NCBI GenBank assembly: GCA_964484135.1
Contig: CAZAEL010000022.1
Span: 1-35,637 of the forward strand
Direction of reading: 5' to 3'
Origin: CAZAEL01 sp964484135
GTDB taxonomy: Bacteria > Elusimicrobiota > Elusimicrobia > FEN-1173
DNA length: 35,637 nt
The notes beneath the pieces are model-generated. The model saw only the letters and a list, made by a program, of their open reading frames with translations. It did no database searches and was not told where the DNA came from. The position numbers and the translations under genes were made by a program. Position 1 is the stretch's first letter. Every line of letters begins with the position of its first letter. This document shows positions 7,840 to 14,980 of this stretch, one piece after another.

Positions 7840-9246
7840 ATGGCTCAGGACCTTTCCAAGAACGGACGGAACGTCAGCCAAATGCACCGGGCGCGGGCCG
7901 GGGAGATCACGCCCGAGATGCGCTTCGTGGCCGCGCGGGAGAAGGCGGACCCGGAGTTCGTGCGGTCCGAGGTGGCCCGGGGCCGGGCCATCATCCCGGC
8001 CAACGTGAACCATCTGAAGCACAGGCTGGAGCCCATGATCATCGGGATCAACTTCAACTGCAAGATCAACGCCAACCTGGGCAGCTCCGCCACCACTTCC
8101 GACATCCCCTGCGAGTTGAACAAGGTGGACATGGCCGTCAAATACCACGCGGACACGGTCATGGACCTGTCCACGGGCGAGGACCTGGACGCCACGCGGC
8201 AGGCCGTCATCGAGCACAGCAAGGTGCCGGTGGGCACGGTGCCCGTGTACGGCGTCCTGGCGCGCTGCGGCCGGGCCGAGGAGATGACGCCCCAGCTCTT
8301 TCTGGACGAGGTGGAGAAGCAGGCCCGCCAGGGCGTGGACTACATGACCATCCACGCGGGCGTCTTGAAGGACCACGTGCCGCTCACCAAGGGACGCATC
8401 ACGGGCATCGTGTCCCGGGGCGGGTCCCTCATGGCCCAGTGGATGGTGGCCCACAACCAAGAGAACTTTTTGTACACCCATTTCAACGAGCTCTGCGAGA
8501 TCTTCAAGCAATACGACGTGTCCTTTTCCCTGGGCGACGGGCTCAGGCCCGGGTGCCTGCACGACGCCAACGACGAGGCCCAGTTCGCGGAGCTCAAGGT
8601 CCTGGGCGAGCTGACGCTGAAGGCCTGGGAGCACGACGTGCAGGTGATGATCGAGGGGCCGGGCCACGTGCCCCTGCACCTGGTCGCCATGAACGCCGAA
8701 ATACAGCAGAAGTGGTGCCATGAGGCGCCCTTCTACACCCTGGGGCCCCTGGTGACGGACATCGCGCCCGGGTACGACCACATCACCTCGGCCATCGGCG
8801 CCGCGGTCATGGGCTGGTCCGGCGCGTCGCTCCTCTGCTACGTGACCCCGGCGGAGCATTTGTCCCTGCCCAACGCGGAGGACGTGCGGCAGGGCTGCAT
8901 CGCGTACAAGATCGCGGCCCACGCCGCGGACATCGCCCGGGGCCGGCCCGGGGCCCGCGACCGGGACGACGAACTGTCCCGCGCCCGCTTCGAGTTCCGC
9001 TGGCGCGACCAGTTCGCCCTGTCCTTGGATCCCGAAGCGGCCCAGGCCAAGCACGACGCCACCTTGCCGGAAGAGGGGTTCAAGGACGCGCGCTTCTGCT
9101 CCATGTGCGGCCCGAAGTTCTGCTCCATGCGCATCACCCAGGACGCCCACAAGATCCTGGCCGAGCACGAGGCCCACGTGAAGGCCGGGGTCGTGGCGCC
9201 GCGCCTGGAAAAGCCCGTCCCGGTGCCGGAGACGGCCGGGGCGTGA
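7840..9246 (+). CDS. thiC: Phosphomethylpyrimidine synthase ThiC
   Basis: The 468-residue radical SAM enzyme turns aminoimidazole ribotide into HMP phosphate. Near the C-terminus it has the ThiC-type cluster motif CSMCGPKFC (CX2CX4C, about residues 421-429). Other hallmarks are NVNHLKHRLEPMIIG, NCKINANLGSS, VMDLSTGEDLD, VPVYGVLARCG, DYMTIHAGV, SRGGSLMAQWM, SLGDGLRPGC, EGPGHVPLH and TPAEHLSLP. The ATG at 7840 is preceded by GGGAGGAAGAG and replaces a longer frame that overlaps thiE. No TPP riboswitch was found in the 25-base gap or before thiD2, so thiC seems to be expressed from upstream. Confidence 0.96.
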   Translation: MAQDLSKNGRNVSQMHRARAGEITPEMRFVAAREKADPEFVRSEVARGRAIIPANVNHLKHRLEPMIIGINFNCKINANLGSSATTSDIPCELNKVDMAVKYHADTVMDLSTGEDLDATRQAVIEHSKVPVGTVPVYGVLARCGRAEEMTPQLFLDEVEKQARQGVDYMTIHAGVLKDHVPLTKGRITGIVSRGGSLMAQWMVAHNQENFLYTHFNELCEIFKQYDVSFSLGDGLRPGCLHDANDEAQFAELKVLGELTLKAWEHDVQVMIEGPGHVPLHLVAMNAEIQQKWCHEAPFYTLGPLVTDIAPGYDHITSAIGAAVMGWSGASLLCYVTPAEHLSLPNAEDVRQGCIAYKIAAHAADIARGRPGARDRDDELSRARFEFRWRDQFALSLDPEAAQAKHDATLPEEGFKDARFCSMCGPKFCSMRITQDAHKILAEHEAHVKAGVVAPRLEKPVPVPETAGA

Positions 9247-9251
9247 TAAAG

Positions 9252-9336
9252 ACGTGCTTCTGTGCTTCGGCGCTGCGGTGAGCAGCCCGGTTTTTAACCG
9301 CAGCACGGCGGCACGGCAACCCCGCGGCACGTTTTT
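9252..9336 (+). repeat. Long imperfect palindrome with T-run between thiC and thrB
   Basis: ACGTGC (9252-9257) pairs with GCACGT (9327-9332) and CTGCGGT (9273-9279) with ACCGCAG (9297-9303). Repeated GTGC/GCAC units lie between, giving a long interrupted hairpin. TTTTT follows directly at 9332-9336 and thrB begins at the next base. The form fits a palindromic repeat with tandem arms, and the T-run means it might also act as a weak terminator. Confidence 0.6.
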
Positions 9337-10293
9337 GTGAAACAGTACGGTTCTCCGCCGCCCCTGTTCACGGTGCGGGTCAAGGTGCCGGCCAGCACCG
9401 CCAACCTGGGGCCCGGGTTCGACGTGCTGGGCTTGGCCCTGGAGCACCACAACGAGGTGGAGCTGAGCGCCTGGGAAAAGCCCGTGGCCCCGCCTTTGGC
9501 CCTGCAGGTGGAAGGGGAAGGCGCCACGCAGCTCCCCCTGAACCACACCAATTTGGTGGCGCGCGCGGCCCGGCGGGCCCTGGAGAAGATCGGCCGGCGT
9601 CTGAGCGCCCTGCGGCTCCGGCTCGTGAACCGCATCCCCCTGGCGCGGGGGCTGGGATCTTCCTCCGCCGCCATCGTGGGCGGGCTGGTGGCCGTGAACG
9701 CGGGGTTGGGAAGCCCCCTGTCCCAAGAGGATTTGTTGCGCCTGGCCGCGGACATGGAAGGGCACCCGGACAACGTGGCGCCCGCGCTTCTGGGGGGGCT
9801 GTGCGTGTCCGCGGCGGCCGACGGCCGGGTCCATTGCCTGTCTCTGAAGGAGCCGGGGCTTTTCCGGGGGCTGTCCGCGGTGGTGTGCGTCCCCTCTTTT
9901 GAGCTGTCCACGGAAAAGGCGCGGCACGTCCTGCCGGACCGGGTGTCCCGGGCCGACGCGGTGTTCAACGGCGCGCGGGTGGCCCTCTTTCTGGCCGCCC
10001 TGCAGCAGCGGCGGCACGACCTCCTGCAGGAGGCCATGGAGGACCGTCTGCACCAGCCATACCGCAAGAAGCTGGTGCCGGGGTTCGACGAGGTCCTGGC
10101 CGCGGCGCGGAAGGCCGGGGCCTGGGGCGCGGCCCTCTCCGGCGCGGGCCCGAGCGTCCTGGCCCTGTCGCCCAAGGACCGGGCCGCGGCCGTGGGCGAG
10201 GCCATGTCCGCGGCCTTCCGGCGGCGCGAGGTCTCGTCCCTGTGGCTGGATTTGAAGGTGAGCGCGCGCGGCGCGCGGGCCGTCAAGCTTTGA
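9337..10293 (+). CDS. thrB: Homoserine kinase
   Basis: The 318-residue GHMP kinase phosphorylates homoserine for threonine synthesis. The N-terminal motif VKVPASTANLGPGFDVLGLAL (near 15-35), the ATP loop PLARGLGSSSAAIVGGL (near 103-119), EGHPDNVAPALLGG and the C-terminal AALSGAGPSVLAL are diagnostic. The start is not certain. GTG 9337 has no clear ribosome binding site because a palindrome ends at that point. GTG 9373 would give MRVKVPASTANLG, closer to the family N-terminus, but it also lacks a good site. thrB is followed by lysC, which feeds the same aspartate pathway. Confidence 0.93.
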   Translation: MKQYGSPPPLFTVRVKVPASTANLGPGFDVLGLALEHHNEVELSAWEKPVAPPLALQVEGEGATQLPLNHTNLVARAARRALEKIGRRLSALRLRLVNRIPLARGLGSSSAAIVGGLVAVNAGLGSPLSQEDLLRLAADMEGHPDNVAPALLGGLCVSAAADGRVHCLSLKEPGLFRGLSAVVCVPSFELSTEKARHVLPDRVSRADAVFNGARVALFLAALQQRRHDLLQEAMEDRLHQPYRKKLVPGFDEVLAAARKAGAWGAALSGAGPSVLALSPKDRAAAVGEAMSAAFRRREVSSLWLDLKVSARGARAVKL

Positions 10294-10320
10294 GGGCACA
10301 AAACACAAGGAGTCTCTGAC

Positions 10321-11480
10321 ATGGCACTGGTGGTGATGAAATTCGGCGGCTCGTCTGTGGCGGACGCGGACCGCATCAAGAACGTGGCCCGCCGGGTCAT
10401 GGCCCGGCGCAAGAAGGGCGACCGCGTGGTGGTGGTGGTGTCGGCCCCGGGCGACATGACCGACGACCTCATCCAGCTGGCCGAAGGCGTGACCGACAAC
10501 CCGGACGCCCGCGAGATGGACATGCTCCTGGCCACGGGCGAGCAGGTCTCCATCGCTTTGCTCTCCATGGCCATCAAGCACCACGGCATGGACGCGGTGT
10601 CCCTCACCGGCCCCCAGGCCGGGATTTTCGCGGACTCGTCCCACACGCGCGCCCGCATCACCCGCATCCGGCCCACCAAGCCTTTGCAGGAGCTCAAAAA
10701 AGGCCGGATCGTGATCGTGGCCGGCTTCCAGGGCCTGAACGCCAACCGGGACATCACCACCCTGGGCCGCGGCGGGTCGGACCTGACGGCCGTGGCCCTG
10801 GCCGCGGCCCTGCGGGCCGACGTCTGCGAGATCTACACCGACGTCAAGGGGGTGTACACCACCGACCCCCGCATCGTGCCCGAGGCCAGCAAGATCGACC
10901 GGATTTCCTACGACGAAATGCTGGAGCTGGCCGGCGCGGGCGCCCAGGTCATGCAGGCCCGCTCCATCGAGGTGGGGAAAAAATATGCCGTGGACATCCA
11001 CGTCCGCTCCTCCTTCACGGAGGAGGACGGCACGTTGATCACGGGGGAGGTTCCGCGTATGGAAGAAGTCGTGGTGTCTGGCGTGGCTTTCGACCGCAAC
11101 CAGGCCAAGGTGACGGTGACGGACTTGCCGGACCGGCCGGGGGTGGCGTCCAAAATTTTCGGCGCCCTGGCCGAGGAAGGGGTCAACGTGGACATGATCA
11201 TCCAGTCCTCCGCCGAGGAGGGGCGCAACGACATCTCCTTCACCATCTCCCGCACCGACGCCAAGAAGGCCCTGCCCCTCCTGGAGCAGGTCAAGGAAAG
11301 CCTCAGGGCGCGGCAGGTGGTCTGCGACACGGGCGTGGTGAAGGTTTCCATCGTGGGGGTGGGCATGCGCAGCCACCCCGGCGTGGCCGCCACCATGTTC
11401 CGCACCCTGGCCGACGGCGGCATCAACATCGACATGATTTCCACCTCCGAGATCAAGCTGGCCTGCGTGGTCAAGGAGGC
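10321..11480 (+). CDS. lysC: Aspartate kinase, 3' end lost in assembly gap
   Basis: About 387 residues are present before the Ns. The kinase domain starts MALVVMKFGGSSVADADRI and has the ATP/substrate segments VVSAPGDMTDDL, LLATGEQVS, RGGSDLTAVALAA and DVCEIYTDVKGVYTTDPRI. Two ACT modules follow (about 265-330 and 345-387: DLPDRPGVASKIFGALAEEGVNVDM and SHPGVAATMFRTLADGGINIDMI), which normally bind lysine and/or threonine. Single-chain aspartokinases of this type are around 405-412 residues, so only about 20 residues should be missing. AAGGAG precedes the ATG. Feedback sensitivity cannot be judged here. Confidence 0.96.
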
Positions 11481-11580
11481 NNNNNNNNNNNNNNNNNNNN
11501 NNNNNNNNNNNNNNNNNNNNNNNNNNNNNNNNNNNNNNNNNNNNNNNNNNNNNNNNNNNNNNNNNNNNNNNNNNNNNNNN
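11481..11580. other. Assembly gap (100 Ns)
   Basis: The run of exactly 100 Ns is a conventional placeholder of unknown true length. It hides the lysC stop, the cimA start and anything between them. The lysC-to-cimA frame continuity across it is accidental. Confidence 0.99.
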
Positions 11581-13161
11581 GTCTTGCTCTACGACACCAC
11601 CCTGCGGGACGGGACCCAGGGCGAGGGGGTCTCTTTGTCCGTGGAGGACAAGCTCAAGATCTGCCAGGTGCTGGACGATCTGGGGATCTCCTACATCGAG
11701 GGGGGGTGGCCGGGCTCCAACCCCAAGGACGAGGCGTTTTTTCACAGGGCCCGCTCCCTCAAATTGAAGCGCGCCCGGCTGTCGGCCTTCGGCAGCACGC
11801 GGCGACGCGACCGGCCCGCCCACCGGGACGAGAACCTGGCCGCCATCGTGCGCGTGAAAACCCCCGTGGCCTGCATCTTCGGCAAATCCTGGGACCTGCA
11901 CGTGACCCACGCCCTGCGCGCCTCCCTGGAGGAAAACATCAGGATGATCGCGGAGTCCGTCCGGTTCCTGAAGTCCAAGGGCCGGGAGGTCGTGTACGAC
12001 GCGGAGCATTTTTTCGACGGGTTCCGGGCCAACCGCGACTACGCCCTGGCCACGCTCAAGGCGGCCTGGGAGGCGGGCGCCGACAATTTGACCCTCTGCG
12101 ACACCAACGGGGGGTCCCTGCCGGACCAGGCGGCGGAGATGGTCCGGGCCGCGCGGAACGCCCTGCCGCAGGCCGCCCTGGGCATCCACACCCACAACGA
12201 TTCGGACTGCGCCGTGGCCAACTCCCTGGCCGCGGTGCGGGAAGGGTGCGTCCTGGTGCAGGGGACCCTGAACGGCCTGGGCGAGCGCTGCGGCAACGCC
12301 AACCTGGTTTCCATCATTCCGGCCCTGCGGCTCAAGATGGGGCTGGACTGCGTCACGGACGAGCAGCTGCGATATCTGACGGAGGCGTCCCGGTACGTGT
12401 CCGAGGTGGCCAACGTGGTGCCGGACGACCATCAGCCCTACGTGGGGCATTCGGCCTTCGCGCACAAGGGCGGGGTGCACGCCTCGGCCATGGCGCGCCA
12501 CACCCGCACGTACGAGCACATGGACCCGGCGCTCATCGGCAACAAGCGGCGCATCCTGATCTCGGAGCTGTCGGGCAAGGCCAACGTGCACCTGAAGGCC
12601 AAGGAGCTGAACCTGGATTTTGAAAAAAACCCCCAGGCCGTGGAGCGGGTCATCCACCAGGTGAAGGAGCTGGAGAACCAGGGCTACCAGTTCGAGGGGG
12701 CCGAGGGGTCCTTCTCGCTCCTGGTGGACCGGCAGGTCAACGGCCACAAGCCCTTCTTCGACCTGAAGGCCTTCCGGGTCACGGTGGAGAAGGACCGACA
12801 GACCGGCCAGCTCGTGTCCGAGGCCACCCTCAAGGTGGCGGTGGACGGCCGGGAGGAGCACACCGTGGCCGAGGGGCACGGCCCCGTGGACGCCCTGGAC
12901 CGGGCCCTGCGCCGGGCCCTGGAAAAGTTCTATCCCGAGGTCAAGGACATGTCCCTCATGGACTTCAAGGTGCGGGTGATCAACGCCACCGCGGGCACGG
13001 CCGCCAAGGTGCGCGCCCTGGTGGAGTCCCGCGACCGCGCGGACGAATGGGGGACCGTGGGCGTGTCCGAGAACATCATCGAGGCGTCCTGGCAGGCCCT
13101 GGTGGACGCGGTGGAATACAAGCTCATGAAAGAACGGCGGAAAGGAAAACGTTCCCGGTGA
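11581..13161 (+). CDS. cimA: (R)-Citramalate synthase, 5' end lost in assembly gap
   Basis: About 526 residues remain. The DRE-TIM metallolyase would condense pyruvate with acetyl-CoA, the threonine-independent entry to isoleucine. The segment LLYDTTLRDGTQGEGVSLS at the very start is the CimA-type active-site strand, so only a few residues are missing. YIEGGWPGSNPKD, TLCDTNGG, GIHTHNDSDCAVANSLAAV (metal-binding HxH) and QGTLNGLGERCGNANL follow. The C-terminal region (about 400-520) is the LeuA-type allosteric domain, which usually binds isoleucine in CimA. The GWPGSNPKD motif and GTQGEG separate it from leuA at 20390. Its stop overlaps the next start (GTGA). Confidence 0.93.
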   Translation, partial: VLLYDTTLRDGTQGEGVSLSVEDKLKICQVLDDLGISYIEGGWPGSNPKDEAFFHRARSLKLKRARLSAFGSTRRRDRPAHRDENLAAIVRVKTPVACIFGKSWDLHVTHALRASLEENIRMIAESVRFLKSKGREVVYDAEHFFDGFRANRDYALATLKAAWEAGADNLTLCDTNGGSLPDQAAEMVRAARNALPQAALGIHTHNDSDCAVANSLAAVREGCVLVQGTLNGLGERCGNANLVSIIPALRLKMGLDCVTDEQLRYLTEASRYVSEVANVVPDDHQPYVGHSAFAHKGGVHASAMARHTRTYEHMDPALIGNKRRILISELSGKANVHLKAKELNLDFEKNPQAVERVIHQVKELENQGYQFEGAEGSFSLLVDRQVNGHKPFFDLKAFRVTVEKDRQTGQLVSEATLKVAVDGREEHTVAEGHGPVDALDRALRRALEKFYPEVKDMSLMDFKVRVINATAGTAAKVRALVESRDRADEWGTVGVSENIIEASWQALVDAVEYKLMKERRKGKRSR

Positions 13162-14690
13162 AGGCGAAGAAAAAATCCCGTCCCAAGCCCGCCGCCCGCC
13201 CCCGCCCGGCCCCGTCCGAGCCGCCCAAGGCCAAGGAACCCCGCCTGGGGGTCGTGGTCTGTTCCTCGGATCCCTGGGACGCGCCGCACGTGTCCGGCGT
13301 GCTGCAGGGGTTGGAGACGGGCGCGCGTTTGTCCGGCGCGGCCCCGGTTCGGTTCCTGATTTCGGGCCTGCCTGCGGCGTCGGACGGGTTTCCGGTCCTG
13401 CCCTGGCGGGACCTGGCCGCGGACCAGATGGAGTGCCTGGCCCAGGCCGCCCATTGGGACGGGCTGGTGCTGGCCGCGGACGACAACCCCTCCGCTTCCG
13501 GCCTGCTCATGGCCGCGGCCCGGCTCAACCTGCCGGCCGTGTTCGTGCCTTTGCGCGGTTCCCTCAACGACCAGGAGGCCGCGCCGGCCGCGGGGCCTTC
13601 GCCGGACCGCCGCGACGATTACCAGGGCCACGCCGTGGCCTGTTTGTCGGAGACGCTGGGGCTCTGCCTGCCCGGCGCCTCCACCGCGCCCACGGGCTCC
13701 GCGGAGCACCTGGGGCTGGCCCGCCAGTCGGCCCAGCGGGCGGCGGAGCTGGTCCGCCAGGGGTTCGGCGTGAGGCGGGTGCTCCTGCCCAACGCGTTCC
13801 TGAACGCTTTCCGCATGGACGCGGCCCTGGGCGGATGGCCGGGGGCCGTGGTGTTCCTGACGGCCCTGGCCCAGGAATGCGGGGTCAAGCTGTCCCTGGA
13901 GGCGCTGGCGGACATCGGGTTCAGGACCCCCCAGATCTGCCACCTGTCCGGCGCCGACGGCCAGGGCCTGCGGGACCTCCATCAGGAAGGGGGCCTGGCC
14001 GCGGTCCTGGCCGCTTTCAAGGGGCAGTGGCTGCCCCACCCCACGGTGAGCGGCCGGAGCCTGACGGACCTGTCCAAGGCCGTCCGCGTCCGGGAACACC
14101 GGGTCCTCAAGGTGAGGCCGCCGGTCCGCAAATCCGGCCCCTTGATGATCCTGCGGGGGAGCCTGGCGCCCCAGGGCGCGCTCCTGCGCCTGCCGCCGCG
14201 GTTCCCCGACAAGCTTTCCGTTTTTTCCGGTCCGGCCAAAGTCTACGACTCGCGGGAGGCGGCGCTCCAGGCCCTGCGGACGAAAAAGATCGTGAAGGGC
14301 GACGTGCTCGTGGTCCGGTACGAAGGGCCCAAGGGCGGCCCGGGCCTGCGCCCCCTGACCGACGTGGGCCGCGCCCTGGAGGAGCAGGGCCTGTCCCAGT
14401 CCGTGGCCGCGGTCACGGACGGCTCCTGGGGGGAATGGTCGGGCGGGGGCCTGGCCATCGAGATGGCTTCCCCGGAGGCCACGGAGGGCTCCGCCCTGTC
14501 CATCATCAAGGAAGGGGACCGGGTGGACATCGACCTGGGGCTGCTCCGGCTGAACGTGCGGCTCACGGAGATGGAGACCAAGGTCCGCCTGGCGCGGTGG
14601 CAGGCGCCGCCGCCCCGGACGCGGGCCGGTTTCCTGGCCCGGTACGCGCGCACGGTGGGCTCGGCCTGGGAAGGCGCGGTGCTCAAGTGA
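13158..14690 (+). CDS. IlvD/Edd-family protein apparently lacking Fe-S ligands
   Basis: The 510-residue protein is homologous to dihydroxy-acid dehydratase. LLMAAARLNLPAVFV, ACLSETLGLCLPG, NAFRMDAALGG, LRGSLAPQGA, FSGPAKVYDS, VRYEGPKGGPG, TDGSWGEWSGGG, SPEATEGSAL and the C-terminal FLARYARTVGSAWEGAVL all align with IlvD. The three cluster cysteines do not appear: the PCNMHL region reads DAPHVSG, the NCDK region reads ADDNPSASG, and the GACGGMYTAN region reads RDDYQGHAVA. The usual REMLxPTSxI reads RPLTDVGRA. The N-terminus is basic and Pro/Ala-rich. Family members are usually about 550-570 residues. The reading frame is intact, so this may be a regulatory or structural paralogue, or a diverged enzyme. 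It lies between cimA and the ilv promoter. The homology is confident; loss of activity is inferred. Confidence 0.8.
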   Translation: MKAKKKSRPKPAARPRPAPSEPPKAKEPRLGVVVCSSDPWDAPHVSGVLQGLETGARLSGAAPVRFLISGLPAASDGFPVLPWRDLAADQMECLAQAAHWDGLVLAADDNPSASGLLMAAARLNLPAVFVPLRGSLNDQEAAPAAGPSPDRRDDYQGHAVACLSETLGLCLPGASTAPTGSAEHLGLARQSAQRAAELVRQGFGVRRVLLPNAFLNAFRMDAALGGWPGAVVFLTALAQECGVKLSLEALADIGFRTPQICHLSGADGQGLRDLHQEGGLAAVLAAFKGQWLPHPTVSGRSLTDLSKAVRVREHRVLKVRPPVRKSGPLMILRGSLAPQGALLRLPPRFPDKLSVFSGPAKVYDSREAALQALRTKKIVKGDVLVVRYEGPKGGPGLRPLTDVGRALEEQGLSQSVAAVTDGSWGEWSGGGLAIEMASPEATEGSALSIIKEGDRVDIDLGLLRLNVRLTEMETKVRLARWQAPPPRTRAGFLARYARTVGSAWEGAVLK

Positions 14691-14741
14691 GGGGCCGCGG
14701 CGTTTCCGGCCCCTCGGCCTGAAGGCTCTCTCTCAAAAAGG

Positions 14742-14770
14742 TTGACACCCGGCCCGTACGTTGGTATACT
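14742..14770 (+). promoter_or_regulatory. Sigma70-type promoter of the ilv operon
   Basis: TTGACA (14742-14747) and TATACT (14765-14770) are separated by exactly 17 bp. The -35 is a full consensus and the -10 has five of six consensus bases. It lies about 50 bases after the IlvD-like gene and 19 bases before the leader peptide ATG, so transcription should start near 14777. It is the clearest promoter in the window. Confidence 0.88.
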
Positions 14771-14788
14771 TAAAAAAGAGGCAAATCC

Positions 14789-14875
14789 ATGACGTCTTCG
14801 CGGAACCTTCTGGTTGCGGTCGTGAATCTCCTCCAGGTCCTTCGGGTCCTGGACGTGGGAGGCTTTGCGCCGTAA
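14789..14875 (+). CDS. ilv leader peptide (28 aa, Leu/Val-rich)
   Basis: ATG 14789 follows GAGG (14778-14781) at 7 nt. The 28-codon frame ends at TAA 14873-14875. It contains six Leu and six Val codons, almost all within codons 7-23, and no Ile codon. Runs include LLVAVV and LLQVLRVLDV. It lies between a consensus promoter and an intrinsic terminator, directly before ilvNB. This is the arrangement of branched-chain attenuator leader peptides, whose translation speed senses charged tRNA. The control codons precede the antiterminator half (14864-14872), which overlaps codons 26-28. Confidence 0.88.
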   Translation: MTSSRNLLVAVVNLLQVLRVLDVGGFAP

Positions 14876-14938
14876 CGGAAGAAGGCAGCGGATCCAAAAA
14901 TCACCGTCGGCGCAAAAGGGCCGGCGGTTTTTTATTTT
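14864..14938 (+). terminator. ilv attenuator: antiterminator and intrinsic terminator
   Basis: The terminator stem is CCGTCGGC (14904-14911) with GCCGGCGG (14920-14927), eight pairs including one G-U, followed by TTTTTTATTTT (14928-14938). A competing stem pairs TTTGCGCCG (14864-14872) perfectly with CGGCGCAAA (14908-14916), which takes up half of the terminator's left arm. A third hairpin inside the leader ORF, CCAGGTCC/GGTCCTGG (14833-14852) with one mismatch and a TTCG loop, could be the pause hairpin. A ribosome stalled at Leu/Val codons leaves 14864-14872 free and favours read-through. A ribosome at the stop codon covers it and favours termination. Confidence 0.88.
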
Positions 14939-14980
14939 AGGGGCCGTCCGGACCCGGGCCGAAAAGGAAGAAGGAAAGCC

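Noticed and set aside
7822..12879. Very long minus-strand open frame opposite thiC, thrB, lysC and cimA
   Set aside because: It is a GC-rich antisense shadow of well-identified genes, with low-complexity His/Gly/Ala/Arg composition and no recognisable domain.
10321..13161. Single 946-codon frame covering lysC and cimA
   Set aside because: It is continuous only through 100 Ns; the two halves are separate full-length families, and the N count is a placeholder.
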